Assembly: GCA_027604705.1 (NCBI GenBank)
Contig: JADHYV010000040.1
Location: 5,007-69,006 of the forward strand
Reading direction: 5' to 3'
Source of the DNA: Allomyces arbusculus
Lineage: Eukaryota > Blastocladiomycota > Blastocladiomycetes > Blastocladiales > Blastocladiaceae
Length of the DNA: 64,000 nucleotides
Below the pieces are notes generated by a model, which had not been told where the DNA came from, did no database searches, and worked only from the letters and a program-made list of their open reading frames with translations. The translations under genes were made by a program, and so were the position numbers. Below, piece by piece: positions 33,769 to 45,627 of this stretch (positions are counted from its first letter, which is position 1; every line of letters begins with the position of its first letter).

Positions 33769-36700
33769 ATGACCGGACCCGGGATCAACATGGCCGCGGC
33801 GCTGCCCGTGCACCGCCGTCTCGTCAACGCCGTCGTCAACCAGGCCGCGCACTCGCAGTCGCACGACACGGACCACGCGCAGGCGCGCCCAAGCACGTCG
33901 TCTACCGCGAGCTTGTCGCCGCACCGTGTCCCATTGCCCGGCAGCGCGCAACCGTCCCCCTCGTCTTCTCGCCATGACCTCTCCAGCTCTTTGCGGCCGC
34001 AGTCGTCCAGTCGTGTTTCCGTTCACGAGACGCTCGCCGTGCCCACGGCGGTCCCCGCGCCGACGATCCCGCGTGCAGACGGTGCTGGTGGGAGCGATGC
34101 GACCCTGAGCGAGATTGGACATCGTCACCGTAACCGGTCGCTGCAGATGCACCCGGAACGCGCTGGATCGGCTGAATCACCAAGTTCGCACTTATCGGCG
34201 ACGGCGCCCTCGTCTTTCGACAGAACGTCTGGCGGCTCGTTTCTCGGCAAGGAGCTCTTCATTGCGTCGTCGCCCAACCTGACGGCAGCTGAACCGAGCA
34301 CGACCATGTGCCACAACGAGCCACCCGTCCACACCGCGATCAACGGTATCGGGAGCGGGAACGGCGACGTGCGCGATCGGTCCGGGTACATTTCGCTCAT
34401 AACGAGCACAGCGACTATCACGGCCAATGCGTCGCCCCCCAAGCCGGCCAGACTTGCAGGCACGTCCAACGACGTCGAGCAGCTGATTCTCGCTCCACCA
34501 CCCTTGGACACGCGCAAGGAGCCGACTTTTCAGCAAAAGCTCGCCTTCTACCTTGACACGTCGCGCACCGGCCGTCTTCTCGAGCTGTTTGACGCGATCC
34601 TGTCCCTCTCGCAATGCGCGCTCTACGTATGGAACTCGACCTACGTGCGCCCGGCGGCACCGATTGATGCGAGCAGCGCGAGTGCTATGGGCGTGCAAGC
34701 CGCCGCCGACGAAACCAGCTTTGCCGGCGCCATGGCACAGATGGGTTTGTTCTCATCCTCGCCCTCGTCGGGCGCTGCCGAGGAACTGGCCACGACGACT
34801 GCAATACCATTGCCACGATTCAACTTGGCACTCGAACTGATATTCGCCTCGCTGCTCGTCATCGTCTTTGCCTTCCGGCTCTTTGTCGCGCCGATCCGCG
34901 CGAGTTTCCTCACCTCCACCTACGCGCTCCTGACGCTGTTGAGCTCGGTGCCCATATACTTTGCTGCCATCTTCCACGCGCACCTCGCGCACAGCTACAT
35001 GTCGGCGGGCAACCTTGTCTACCTCTACCCAGCGCGGTGGGCGCGATTGCACGCAACCATTGACATGGTGTTTATGCCCGTGAAGGATCCGCTGTTCCGC
35101 ATCTCGGCAATTGCGCGCAAAGTCATTTCCGTGACGTGTGCGATTTTGTTTACGCTCTTGACGGTCGCCGCATTCATTCATATCACGCTGTATCGCGAGG
35201 CGAAACCGGGCGCGCCAGCGCCGTCGTTTATGGACGTGTTCTACTTTGTACGTGAGCGTTTGGTTTCAAGGCGGAATGGGGCGTGGTGCTCACTAGGATG
35301 TGGGATAGACCATCATGTCGTCAACGTCGGGCCAAAATGCAACAATTCAGGCCGACAGTTGGTTCACGCGGGCGTTGCTGTTGTGCATCATGATTGCCGG
35401 TACGCTGCCCTTTGAACAAATAGGGGTGTCATTCGCTGATCCGACTCGCACACCACGCTCAATCCTGTAGGTGCCTTCTACATCCCAACCAATCTGTCGG
35501 AGCTGCTCACCATGGTGCGCAGCCGATCAAAGTTCAACAAGCCGCACCTGTCGACGGCCAGCCAATCACACGTGCTCGTGACCGGCACGTTCGACGGCCA
35601 TTCGATTCTCGAATTCCTGCGCGAATTCTTTTGTCCGGACCATGGCCCGTCCACGGTCACGACGCGCGTCGTCATGCTCAACCCAAACGAACCGTCCGAG
35701 GAACTCGTTGCCGTCCTGCACGACCCGGCCTACACTTCCCGCGTCACGTACGTCCTCGGCACGCCGACTTCATTTCGCTCCCTTGACCGCGCCGCCGCGC
35801 GATCGGCAAAAGCCGTCTTTGTCCTGACCGCCAAGGACTCATCGGCGGCCATGGCCGAGGACGCCGAGACCGTGATGCGCGCGCTGGCCATCAAAAAGTA
35901 TCACCCGGCACTGCGTGTGTTTGTTGAGTCGATGTTACCCGAGAACCAGGCGCAGTTTCACTACTTGGCCGACCAGATTCTGTGTATCGAGGAGTTGACC
36001 ATGGGCATTCTCGCGCAGGCCGTGCGCGTGCCCGGGTTCCCGACGCTGATTGCGCTCTTGTCGTCGTCGATGACGGACGAGTCGCGGCGTGTGCTCGTAC
36101 AGCTGGCGGAGAAGCAGGGGTTGAAGTGGATCAAGCCGTATATTCGCGGGGCCAGGTACGTCTTCCGTTTGTGCGCATTGGCCGGTGTCTTGAACTGGGA
36201 GCTGACCCGTTTCCTATCCCGCAGCCAGGAAATGTACGCGTGCCACTTCCCGCGCGCACTCGTCGGCATGGCGTTCAAGGACGTATCGCGCGTTTTGTTT
36301 GGCCGGTTCGGCGCATGCTTAATTGGCCTCGGCGCCAACGCGACGCGCGACGATTTACCGACCTCGCAGCAGTTCCATATCGTGTTGAATCCGGCCGAAT
36401 ACGTGCTCACTGGGTGCGAGATTGGGTTCTTGATCGCGTCCGAGTCGGAGGTCGTCGATGAGATTATGAAGTTCACGGGCGAGACCAAGGAGGATGACGC
36501 GAGTGATTCGGAGAGCGACGACGACGATGAGGACGAGGCCGCGGAGGAGGAGGTGGATGAGGGCAAGCCGCTGCTCAAGAAACTCGCGGCAGGAGATGAC
36601 AACAACGATGATGACTCGATCGCGCCGCGCGTGACCGTCGACGTGCAGGACGTGGATCCAACGCCGCACACGAGCGTGAGCAACATGGCGCGGATGAAGC

Positions 36701-37811
36701 TTCTGACCTCGTCGCAGGTCAGTCTCGGCCCACGGGCCTGGTCCGAATGCGAGCTTGACACGACCGATACCGACAATGCCGACTTTGACCGTCCGCGCCG
36801 GATGGAGGGCCTCGGCACCGGCGCGCTGTTGCACACGGCGGGCGACCGCGTCGTTGTCGACGACACGTCCAACTTGGACCTGTCTGCGCTTGACCCCAAC
36901 ATCGAAGAACACATTATTCTCTGCGACACGAACCCGGACACGTCGGTCGGCGCGTTGCTCGACCTGTTCCTGCACCCGCTGCGCGACCCATTGATTGCCG
37001 ACCCGGTGCCTGTCGTGATACTGTCGCTCGCTGACCCGCCGCCTGCGCTGTCGCGGTTCCAGGACGTGTTTCACGTGCACGGTAATCCGATGAGACGGCA
37101 AGATTTATTGCGAGCCGGGATTGATCGCGCGCGGAAGTTGGTGATTCTGTCGTCGGCTGGGACGAAACCGGGGTCGGATCCGCGGAGTGCAGATGCCGGG
37201 TCGATTTTGTGCGCGCTGAATGCCGAGAGCGCGGAAATGCGCCGCCCGTTTGTGGTTGTGCAGCTGCACAAGGAGAATTTCAAATTTATTGGGCAGACCG
37301 AGGTGCTGCACGGGGTACAGGACCCGTCGGGTACGCCTTCTTTGCTCGCTTCCTTGCTTCGCAGCGGACTTCGCAATGTGACTGATATTTTCTCGATTTT
37401 AACGTAGCGCAATGCATTCTCCGCCCTTCGTTCATGGCGGGCCACGTCTTTTCAGCGTCGCTTCTCGATGGCCTGCTCGCGCAAACCTACTACTCTGGCC
37501 ACGTCCTGTCGGTCATCAAGCGGCTCATCTTCACGGGCCGGAAATCGCTCGTCGAAAAGCTGCGCGCGCACGGATCGTTGCCGGCGCAGCACACGTGCGT
37601 GCACTCGCTGCCCGTACCCTCGCGCCAGATAGGCCGGACGTATCGCGACTTGTACTCGCACTTGGCGCACCAGGGGATGGTCCCGCTCGGGTTGTATCGG
37701 AAGGTTGCCGCGGACAAGGGGCCGCTGTGCATGACGATTATCAATCCGCGGCCGAAAATGGTGGTGCGTGGGGAGGATATGGTGCTGGTGTTGACGAATG
37801 AGGCGATGTGA
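33769..37811 (+). CDS. Slo/BK-type ion channel with RCK domains and non-canonical pore filter
   Basis: Exons 33769-35247, 35309-35399, 35471-36155, 36225-37330 and 37408-37811 give 1,254 residues. A Ser-rich N-terminal tail of about 260 residues is followed by membrane spans (LALELIFASLLVIVFAFRLF, TYALLTLLSSVPIYFAAIFH, ISVTCAILFTLLTVAAFIHI), a pore loop and S6. Two RCK regions follow: SHVLVTGTFDGHSILEFLRE and, after an acidic linker, ADPVPVVILSLADPP to AGHVFSASLLDGLLAQTYY, the latter like the end of BK RCK2. This is the architecture of Ca2+/ligand-gated Slo channels. The pore reads FMDVFYFTIMSSTSGQNA (filter about 498-504) in place of TVGYGD. One intron (36156-36224) is 69 bp, stopless and in frame. 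The last exon was found through a phase-1 GTACGC donor at 37331. Confidence 0.85.
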
Positions 37812-38395
37812 CCGAGATGACGGAATTGGACTGGATGGGGGAGACTGAAAGGACGGGAGGATCATAGCTTGTCCTGATAGTTTATCAAGCGATAGTCATC
37901 ATTGCTTCATGCTTCCGGTTGAGACTGATCAAACGAATTGATTTGAGGCGGCTCGGCCTCCTCGTGGCCGCGATATATGAGCCTTTTCTGAACCAATACA
38001 TGCGAGCGAAAAGCGACCAGGAGCGGAATCGAGCAAAAGCATGGAATGGATAGATGGAATGGACTGGTGCCTTTCGAGCAAGGTAATTGTCACATCCAGG
38101 TTGCCTTCTCATTCACTTGGCCAAACTTGGCCTGTTTCGAGTTTCGACGAACAACGCCACCTTTCCATCTTGTCACAATCGACTCCCTTTCGACTCGATG
38201 CAGAGTCTGCAGAGCCACCACAACGAGGCATTACATTTCTGAGGGTCCTGGAACCTGCCACCGCTGCCGCTGGCACGACCACTCTGGTGCAAGAAAAGAA
38301 TTTGAACACACCATGCCAGCAGCGACCACAACAACTAAGCGCACTCTCTTTGCATATTGTCCTCGACGGCACTTCGAGCACTCGCATCGGCGATC
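37812..38395. other. intergenic region, channel / ABC transporter
   Basis: 584 bases between two plus-strand genes, AT-richer than either; it must include the ABC transporter promoter. No specific element was recognised. Confidence 0.55.
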
Positions 38396-41300
38396 ATGGA
38401 CGCCAATAACGTCGTGCTGGGCTTGCTGCAAGTACAGCTGGCGCCGGTCGACGCCAGATCGGGTGTGGACCTTCGCTCGCCGTCCACGCCATGGACGGCG
38501 TGGCTGATGGTTCGCGCGACTTGGGAATGTCTGGCCTGGGGCTGGTTTGCCGTGGTTTTGCTCGCTGCTGCAGTTCAGCAGTATTGGCCGACCATAGTGG
38601 CTCGTCGTCGTGGTCGCGGTTATGTTCCCGTCGATATGGCGCCTAATGTCGAGGCTGGCGGCAATAATTTTGTCAGCAGCGACGGCGATGATTTGGTCGA
38701 TTTGACGTTGCAGGAACATGCTGTGGCACGAACGTGGACGATCGAGTACTCGTTTGTTGAACGCATCGCGGGTGTTGCTCAAATGGTCGTCTTGGTCGCG
38801 TACACGGCGTGGCGTGCAAATTACTGCGCTCCTGTCGCGCTGCCAGCGTTGGATGTGTTCGCTGAATGGCCGGCCAACGGCATTGACACAGTCGTTTGGG
38901 TGCGTTTGGGCCATGTTGCTGCGGTTAACGCTATTTCAGAACTGACCATGAACACGACCTCAAATTCCACACATCTTAGACTGTTACGACGCTGATTTGC
39001 TGCGTCGACAATATCCCACGGCTTCGTACGACCGTCGAGCTGCCAACGCCGCGTCCTGGTGCGATTACCTGTGGCCTGGCGCTCGGCGGGTTCCTGCTCC
39101 TGTCACTACACGCTGCTATGTTCCAGCTATTCGAGGACCTCAATTCGGGCGCAGATGACCACGGTGACGGCGCTCATGTCGCACTGCTCGCGCTCCTGCT
39201 GGTCCTGCACAGCCTTGCGCGTCGCACGTCGATGGTCGACATTCCGGAAATGCGCGAGCGCGCCAACGTAGCGTCCCTATGGGAGTCGCTCACGTTCCGG
39301 TGGATGTGGCCGACGATTCGACGTGCACTCACCTCAGACCGGCTCGAGGTCAACGATTGCGCCGACTTGCACTGGGCCGATAGCCCCGCCAAGGCATACT
39401 GCCAGTTCCTGAAAATGCGGTAAGATTCGGTCAACTTGAGCAACGAACTGTTCGACCTCGGGTAGTTTGCATTTTCCGCTCACTTGCATAATTTGATCTT
39501 GTTTTGCAGAGCCCATGGCCATGGGTTGGCTGCGTCCATGTTCCGCACCTGCCGCGGCAGGTTTTGGTGGTCGACTCTGCTCAACTTGCTCTACTTTTGC
39601 TCCGAGCTTCTCTCGCCGGCCATTGTCAACTTGTTCCTGCAATTTCTGCAGCGCCGCGCCGCCAGGCCGGAGACGCACGATGTGCTCGACGACCAGCCCT
39701 CGCTTGGCTTCGGGTACCTGTTGTGCGCAGGCCTCATGACGGCTTCGCTCTTGCGAATGGAGCTCGAGTGCCACGCAACGTACCAGGCCCGACGCGCTGG
39801 CTGGCGCGTCATGACGCTGATTGGCATGGTCGTGCCGACGACGCTGCTTGCTTCAACACAGCCCGCGGCGCAGGTTGCCAATGCGGTCAATCTCGTCGCA
39901 GCTGACGCGCGGCGCATTGGCCAAATCGTTGGCACCGTGTCCATGCAAGCCCTGCTTGTCGTGCGGGTCCTGCTCGCGCTCGCGTTCTTGGTCGTGATCA
40001 TGGGCTGGTGGCCGGTTCTTGCTGGATTTTCCGTCATGCTCGCGACGGTCCCGTGCAACTTGTGGCTCGCTGCGCAGATCAAGAAGACGCACAAGGAGGC
40101 GGTCAAGGCGACCGACCAGCGGCTGGCTGTCGTCGCGCAAGTGCTCGAGGCGATTCGGCTGGTCAAGGTCCAGGTCTGGGAGTCGCTGATGCAGGGTAAC
40201 ATCGACACGTTGCGCGTGCAGGAGCTGTCCCTGATTGTGCGGTCGATGGTGTGGACGGCGACACTTGCCGTGCTCGCCAACAACACGCCCGCAGCCGTGA
40301 CGATTGTCGCGTTTTTTGTGCGCGCGTGGCAAACACATTTGCCGCCGATGACCCCGGCCGACGTGTTCACAGCACTATACCTGTTCTACATGCTTGACTG
40401 GCCGATGCGGTTCATTCCCGAGGTGTACGGCCGCGTCTTTGTCACAGGCCGGATCGCGTGGAACCGGATTCGTGATTTTGTCGAGGAGTCGATGGCCGCG
40501 TCGGCCAAGCTCGCACCCGAGCAAGTCGTAACCGAAACGGAGGAATTTGGGCTGGAAGGTGCGGTGCTTGTGCGGTCGCCCATTTTCAAGCTGAGCGTCT
40601 CGACCATGTTCCCGCGTGGACAGCTGTCGGTGATTTTGGGACCCATGGGCGCCGGCAAGACGAGTTTGCTGATGGGGTTGCTTGGCGGTACGCATAGTGG
40701 GCTTCTTATGCGGGATTTGCACTCTTCGGATTTCTGACTCGCAGGCGACGACACTGTAGAACTTCCGATTGAGACGGGCCGACTTCATCGCCCGGGGGAT
40801 TCGTCGATGGCTTTGGTGGAGCAGACGGGTACGACCACCAGCCATTTCGTCGAAATGATTCTCACACAGCTCACTTACCGACCTACATCAATTCAGTCTT
40901 CATCCTCAACGCTTCGCTCCGTGACAACGTCACGTTTGGCAAACCCTATGACTCCGCTCGGTTCTCTCGCGTCATGGCCAACTGCGCCCTGACCCAAGAC
41001 CTCGCGACGCTCGCCGACGGCGACCTGACACTGATCGGCGACCGCGGCGTAAACCTGAGCGGTGGCCAGCGGCAGCGTCTCGCGCTCGCGCGCGCTCTCT
41101 ACGCCGACACTGACATCATTCTCGCAGACGATGTGCTCTCGGCGGTCGACGCTGTCACTGCCTCGCACCTCTACCATCGCGCGCTCGTCCCGGCGGCGCA
41201 CAAGTACGGCAAGACGGTCGTGCTTGTGTCGCACGCTGTGAGTCTGGCGCTGTCGAACGCTGATCATGTCGTGGTTTTGGATGCCGGGGTCACGACTTAC

Positions 41301-43507
41301 GCGGGCCCGGTGGCGGCGTTGGCAGCTGAGCAGGTGCGGCAGTGGGACGCTCAGTGGCACGAGACGGCGAATGAGATGCCAGAACCAACTGTGACGCGGA
41401 ATGATGGCCCCGTGCGCGCCGAAGAGTTTCGATCGACGGGATCGGTGCAGTGGGCTCATTACCAGCGGTACCTGCACGTGTTTGGTGTACCGATCGCCGT
41501 CGGTGCTCTTGCGGCGGTTGCCGCGTATCAGTGGCTCGTGGTTCACGCCGATTTGTACTTGAAAGACTGGGCCGCTGGAGCGCCCGTATCGGCTCTTGTT
41601 ATGTTCGCGGTTCTCCGCGGATCCGGCGTCCTCGTACAAGCGGCGCAACTGGCCGTGCAGTACCTTGGCTCCTACCGTGCATCACGCCGTCTGCACCACG
41701 AGCTCGTTGCGCACGTCCTCGCGTTCCCAATCTGGTGGTTCGACACCAACCCACAGGGCCGCGTCCTGACGCGATTTTCCAAGGACTTTGCCGATCTAGA
41801 CTCGAGTTTGGTCACGGATTTCATCGCCTTTGCACGCGAGGTCATTGCGAGCGTCGCTGCGATTTTAGCAATTATAGTCGCGGCACCTGCCGTTCTAGTG
41901 CTCGCGTTCCCGGCGTTTTTCGGCATGGCGTGGGTAGGCAAGTGTTACTTGCGCACGGCGCGCGATACGCGGCGCATGGCGAGCACGGCATTTGCGCCCG
42001 TGGTGCAGTTTACCAAGGAGTTTCAAACGTACGCTCGATGCGACAGCTCAGGCTCTGGGACTCCGCTCGAAATACTGACCACACTGCTTGACAGGGGCGG
42101 CGCATGCATTCGCGCCTTCGGCCGCACCGATGACTTCACGGTGCATCTCATGCACACCATAACGAAGTCGCTGACGCCAATGATCAACAACTTGGCGGTC
42201 AACCGATGGTTCTATACCTATTGCGACACGGCATCGGCGCTCCTTCTCTTCACGCTCGCGCTCGGGTTCCTGATCTTGCTCGTTGTCCAAGACGCGCCGC
42301 CAATGGACGCGGCGTGGGCCGGGTTCGCGCTCAGCTACGCGCTGCTCTTGCTGGATTCGATCCGGTTCAGCGTGCAGTTTTACGGTAACGTGGAGATTGA
42401 AATGAACAGCGTCGAGCGGATTGGCGAGTACCTCGCGCTCACGACCGAGGAGGACTCGGAGCGTCGGATTGAAAACGATGTGCCCGGGTGGCCAACGGCT
42501 GGGCCGCTGGTGGTCGAGAATCTGTGCGCGGGGTACAAGCGCTGTGGCGAGGAGGAGAGCGGGGATGTTGAGTGGGTGCTCAAGGGGGTGTCGATGACGG
42601 TGTCGGCTGGTGCTCGTGTTGCGATTATGGGGCGGACGGGGAGTGGGGTGCGCATCTCCTCTTTGTGTGCGACTACGTCTGGCCATGATGACAGACTGCT
42701 TACACCCGCTTTAGAAATCGAGTTTGGTTGGTGCTCTCATGCGCATGCTGCCGTACCAAACAGGAAAGATTGAGCTCGACGGCGTTCCTGTCACGGAGCT
42801 GAGTCTCCAGTACCTGCGATTGCAATGGGGCTTTGTGAATCAAGGTGTGTTGCCGCTTCTCCTGCCCTCACTCAAATCCGATAGCTAATGCAATTGTATC
42901 TTCAGAAAACTACTTGCTCAAGGGCACTCTCCGCGACAACCTCGACCCAACGGGCACGCGAGCGGACGCGGACCTGCACGCGTTGCTCGACCCGTTCCGC
43001 GCGCAGCTGCCGTTTGGTCTCGACCACCCGCTCGACTCGCTCACGGACCTCTCCAAGGGTCAGGCGCAGCTGATTGGACTCCTGCGGTCTCTCGTCGCGG
43101 CGCAGGCCAAGCATGCGCGCATGTTCCTCTGGTCCGTGCGCGCACTCTCCACCCACGTTCTCCCCGTGATGTGCACAGAAGTCTGACGTACCTTTCATTT
43201 TAGTGATGAGCCCACGTCGGCCGCCGACACGCACACCGACCGCCAATTTTGGTCCTTGTTCCACGAGATGACGGGCCAAGGCGTGACGGTGCTCATGATT
43301 GCGCACCGGGTGCGGTCGCTCGTCGATCTCGGGTGTGATTTAGCGATTATCATGGACAGTGGCCGTGTCGTTGAAATGGGGCACCCGCAAGAGCTGCTGC
43401 AGAACGCCGACGGTTGGCTCTCGCGTCTCGTGCACGAAGCAGGTGGGGTCGACGCGCGGGAGGTGTGCGAGTATTATGGCTTGTCGTCGGGCGGGTTGAT
43501 GGAGTGA
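38396..43507 (+). CDS. ABCC-type (MRP-like) full ABC transporter
   Basis: Nine exons, 38396-38923, 38980-39419, 39510-40687, 40745-40828, 40897-42028, 42095-42647, 42715-42844, 42906-43131 and 43204-43507, give 1,524 residues. An N-terminal extension with spans (TMD0-like) precedes TMD1-NBD1-TMD2-NBD2. NBD1: Walker A GPMGAGKTS (about 700), signature LSGGQRQRLALARAL, Walker B IILADDVLSAVD with Asp where the catalytic Glu would be. NBD2: Walker A GRTGSGKSS (about 1300, built across a junction), a degenerate signature LSKGQ, Walker B MFLCDEPTSAAD with the Glu. IRAFG precedes TMD2 spans as in MRP/YCF1 proteins. It should export conjugates or drugs across the vacuolar or plasma membrane. The 66-bp intron 42029-42094 is stopless and in frame. 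The first donor (38924, GTTAAC) is the least certain junction. Confidence 0.9.
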
Positions 43508-43552
43508 GTGAGGGCGAGGATGAGGAGGAGGGAGGGCAATGGAGTCGAGGCA

Positions 43553-43949
43553 TCATGTTTCGGTATCACATTGGATCATCAGCGTTTGCGAATAAATACG
43601 AAGTAGTTGTTGGCATTCAACAGCCTCGACGTGACGATCGAGTGCATGAGAAGGACAAGAACAACATGGCGGAGCAATACCAGCACTAAGATATACCAAG
43701 CCGTTTTCTATTCGATCAACTTTGATTAACTCGCGGAAAGACTCCATCGCTTCAAGGGTACGGATGGCTCGGACTTTTAGCTGCTTCAGCGACCCGCAGC
43801 AGCAAGTCTCCTGAAGAGGCGTCAGTTCTGCTCGGCGTGCGACACAGGGTGGAGAGTACCTGACCCAATCCAAGCAACGTAAATTGCCATACAGGTTTAA
43901 CCAAAACTACATTGATCTTGTCACGTCGCATGCAACACGAGTCCGTCAC
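43553..43949 (-). CDS. possible small two-exon protein, unknown
   Basis: Exons complement 43949-43860 and 43810-43553 would be joined by a 49-bp intron with good signals (GTACTC donor, CTGACG branch, TCTTCAG acceptor), giving 115 residues. It reads MTDSCCMRRDKINVVLVKPV, then KQLKVRAIRTLEAMESFREL. The first 70 residues look protein-like; the last 45 are AT-rich and rich in Cys and may be untranslated, perhaps after another donor (GTATAT, about 43697). It overlaps the 3' flank of the ABC transporter. No family recognised. Confidence 0.3.
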
Positions 43950-43982
43950 CTCTGTCGAGTCTCGACACCGCCGCCCATTCCG

Positions 43983-43997
43983 CCCCCCCCCCCCCCC
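43983..43997. repeat. 15-base poly-C run
   Basis: Uninterrupted C run; its last base is part of the CXorf65-like stop codon (minus strand). Run length may be unreliable in the assembly. Confidence 0.9.
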
Positions 43998-44796
43998 TAC
44001 TTTCCTGTCACCGTCGACTTGCGCCGCCCCGCCCCCACCTGCGGCGCTGCAGCCGGTGGAGCCGTCTGTGCCGCAGCTGCTGCCCGAGCCGGCGAGCTAC
44101 TCGAGCCCTTGGCACTGCCTGTACTCGCATGCAGACCGTGCGGATCAGACCCGCTCCCATTCGGCGCCTGGATCGTGACCGTGCCTCCGCCGCGGGTCGT
44201 GCGCTTACTAGCCGCGGCAGGGCCTTCCGCGGCACTCGTGCTATCGGAGTCTACAATCGTGCTTGCGGCGGCGGTGGAGGAGTGTGTTGGGAGGGTGCGC
44301 GGTTTGGTCGTGGTGGTGTTGCGGCGTGCGCCTGTGCGGGTAGTGGCAAATTCGGTCCGTGAGCACGGGCGACGCGGTCCCAACGAGCGATGTGTGGGCA
44401 AAGAATGCATGACAAACCGCCAGCGACACGGAACCGGTCTGCGGCCGCGTTATCGAGGAGCGGCACGTAGGCCGTGCCGCCGTCGTCTTCGTCTACCACT
44501 CGACGCGATACGCCGTCAGCAGACCAATCGCTCGAAGTGCCAAGGGTAGCGTGCACCCCACCTTGCACAACCTTGAGCAGCGTGCATACGGCGCGCGGCT
44601 CGATATACTTTTTCGCGTACTCGCGCGGCTTGCTGGCGAGGTCGAGCACGTCTCCCGAGTCGAGCGCGAGGTCGACGGGTTCCGGGAACGTCAGCTTGAG
44701 TGCGGCCTTGATGTGGCCGAGCAGGACCGTGTTGAGGCAGTTGCTGTTGAAGAGTCGCTCGTCATTGTCGCCGTACTTGACGGTGAAGAAGGTCAT
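43997..44796 (-). CDS. CXorf65-like protein
   Basis: Two exons, complement 44796-44430 and 44331-43997, with a 98-bp intron, give 233 residues. The N-terminal 110 residues match the pattern of the uncharacterised CXorf65 family: MTFFTVKYGDNDERLFNSNC, VLLGHIKAALKL, DSGDVLDLASKPREYAKKYI. The fold is predicted to be ubiquitin-like. The C-terminal half is Ala/Ser/Thr/Pro-rich without motifs. The donor chosen (GTGTCG at 44429) gives the correct phase, whereas a nearby GTTCCG at 44433 would not. The function of the family is unknown; its distribution follows lineages with flagella, as far as I recall, so a zoospore role is a guess. Confidence 0.65.
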
Positions 44797-45627
44797 GGTC
44801 GCGGTCGTTGGGCGTGGGCCGGAAGATTGCAGCGAGTTGGTGCACCGTCGTGGTTGAGGTTGCGGTGTGCGCCAGCAGAATAACGTCATGGCGCTCTTGC
44901 AACACGGTGATCAGCGTTTCGAGCTGGCTGAGCGCCCTTCATTCACCCGGTTCTCGGCCCCGTCCTCGCCACCGTCGCCACACCCACCCCACTCACTTCA
45001 TCGTCGACGACGACACCAGAAAACGAGAAGCATGGAGAGCTCAAGAGTGGAGGAGGAACAACTCTCTTTCTTTCTGTTTCGGTCGAGAACAGAAATCGAA
45101 GCCAAATGCCCAATTAGTGTGGCGGAATGCGTTGTGATAACTGGCGAATCAGCAGCGATAGCTTTGAGCAACATGCGTCCTGCAGCCATGCCTGCCCTCA
45201 CATCACTGCTCCACCCCGCCCGAACAAGACGCGCCGCTTCCTTTTGGCATTTTTGCACGCCGGCCGGCAGGTGGCGGCGGCGCCGTGCTGTAAAATTCAT
45301 CGTGGGGACCCATGCTCTCATCCAGCGCGAGTCCCGCGGCGGCGTGATGGCAGGAAGAAGCACACGGCGCGAGCGCGCTGGATTCGACTTGCTCCTCGCT
45401 CACTCGCTCAGCAGGAAGCACGAGCAAACTCGCCATGACGACCGACCTTTCTGGCGTTTTAGCGCGCGTCGGCCAGGCCCGCGCTTCCCTCCTCTCTCTC
45501 GTTCCCCGTCCTCGTCTTCAACTCGCCGTGGAACAGCAACGTACTCGTTACGCCTGAATAGACCAGCAGCAGCACTGCCAGCACGCCGACTTGACGACGA
45601 CGCAACGACCTTATTTCTTCTTCAACC
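44797..45627. other. divergent intergenic region CXorf65-like / aldolase
   Basis: 831 bases between divergent starts. Pyrimidine-rich near 45480-45630 before the aldolase ATG, as is common for highly expressed fungal genes. No TATA box seen. Confidence 0.5.

Noticed and set aside
37331-37407. Apparent premature end of the BK-like channel at 37407
   Set aside because: A phase-1 GTACGC donor at 37330/37331 and a GTAG acceptor at 37407 join to AGHVFSASLLDG, the expected RCK2 end, so the stop lies in an intron.
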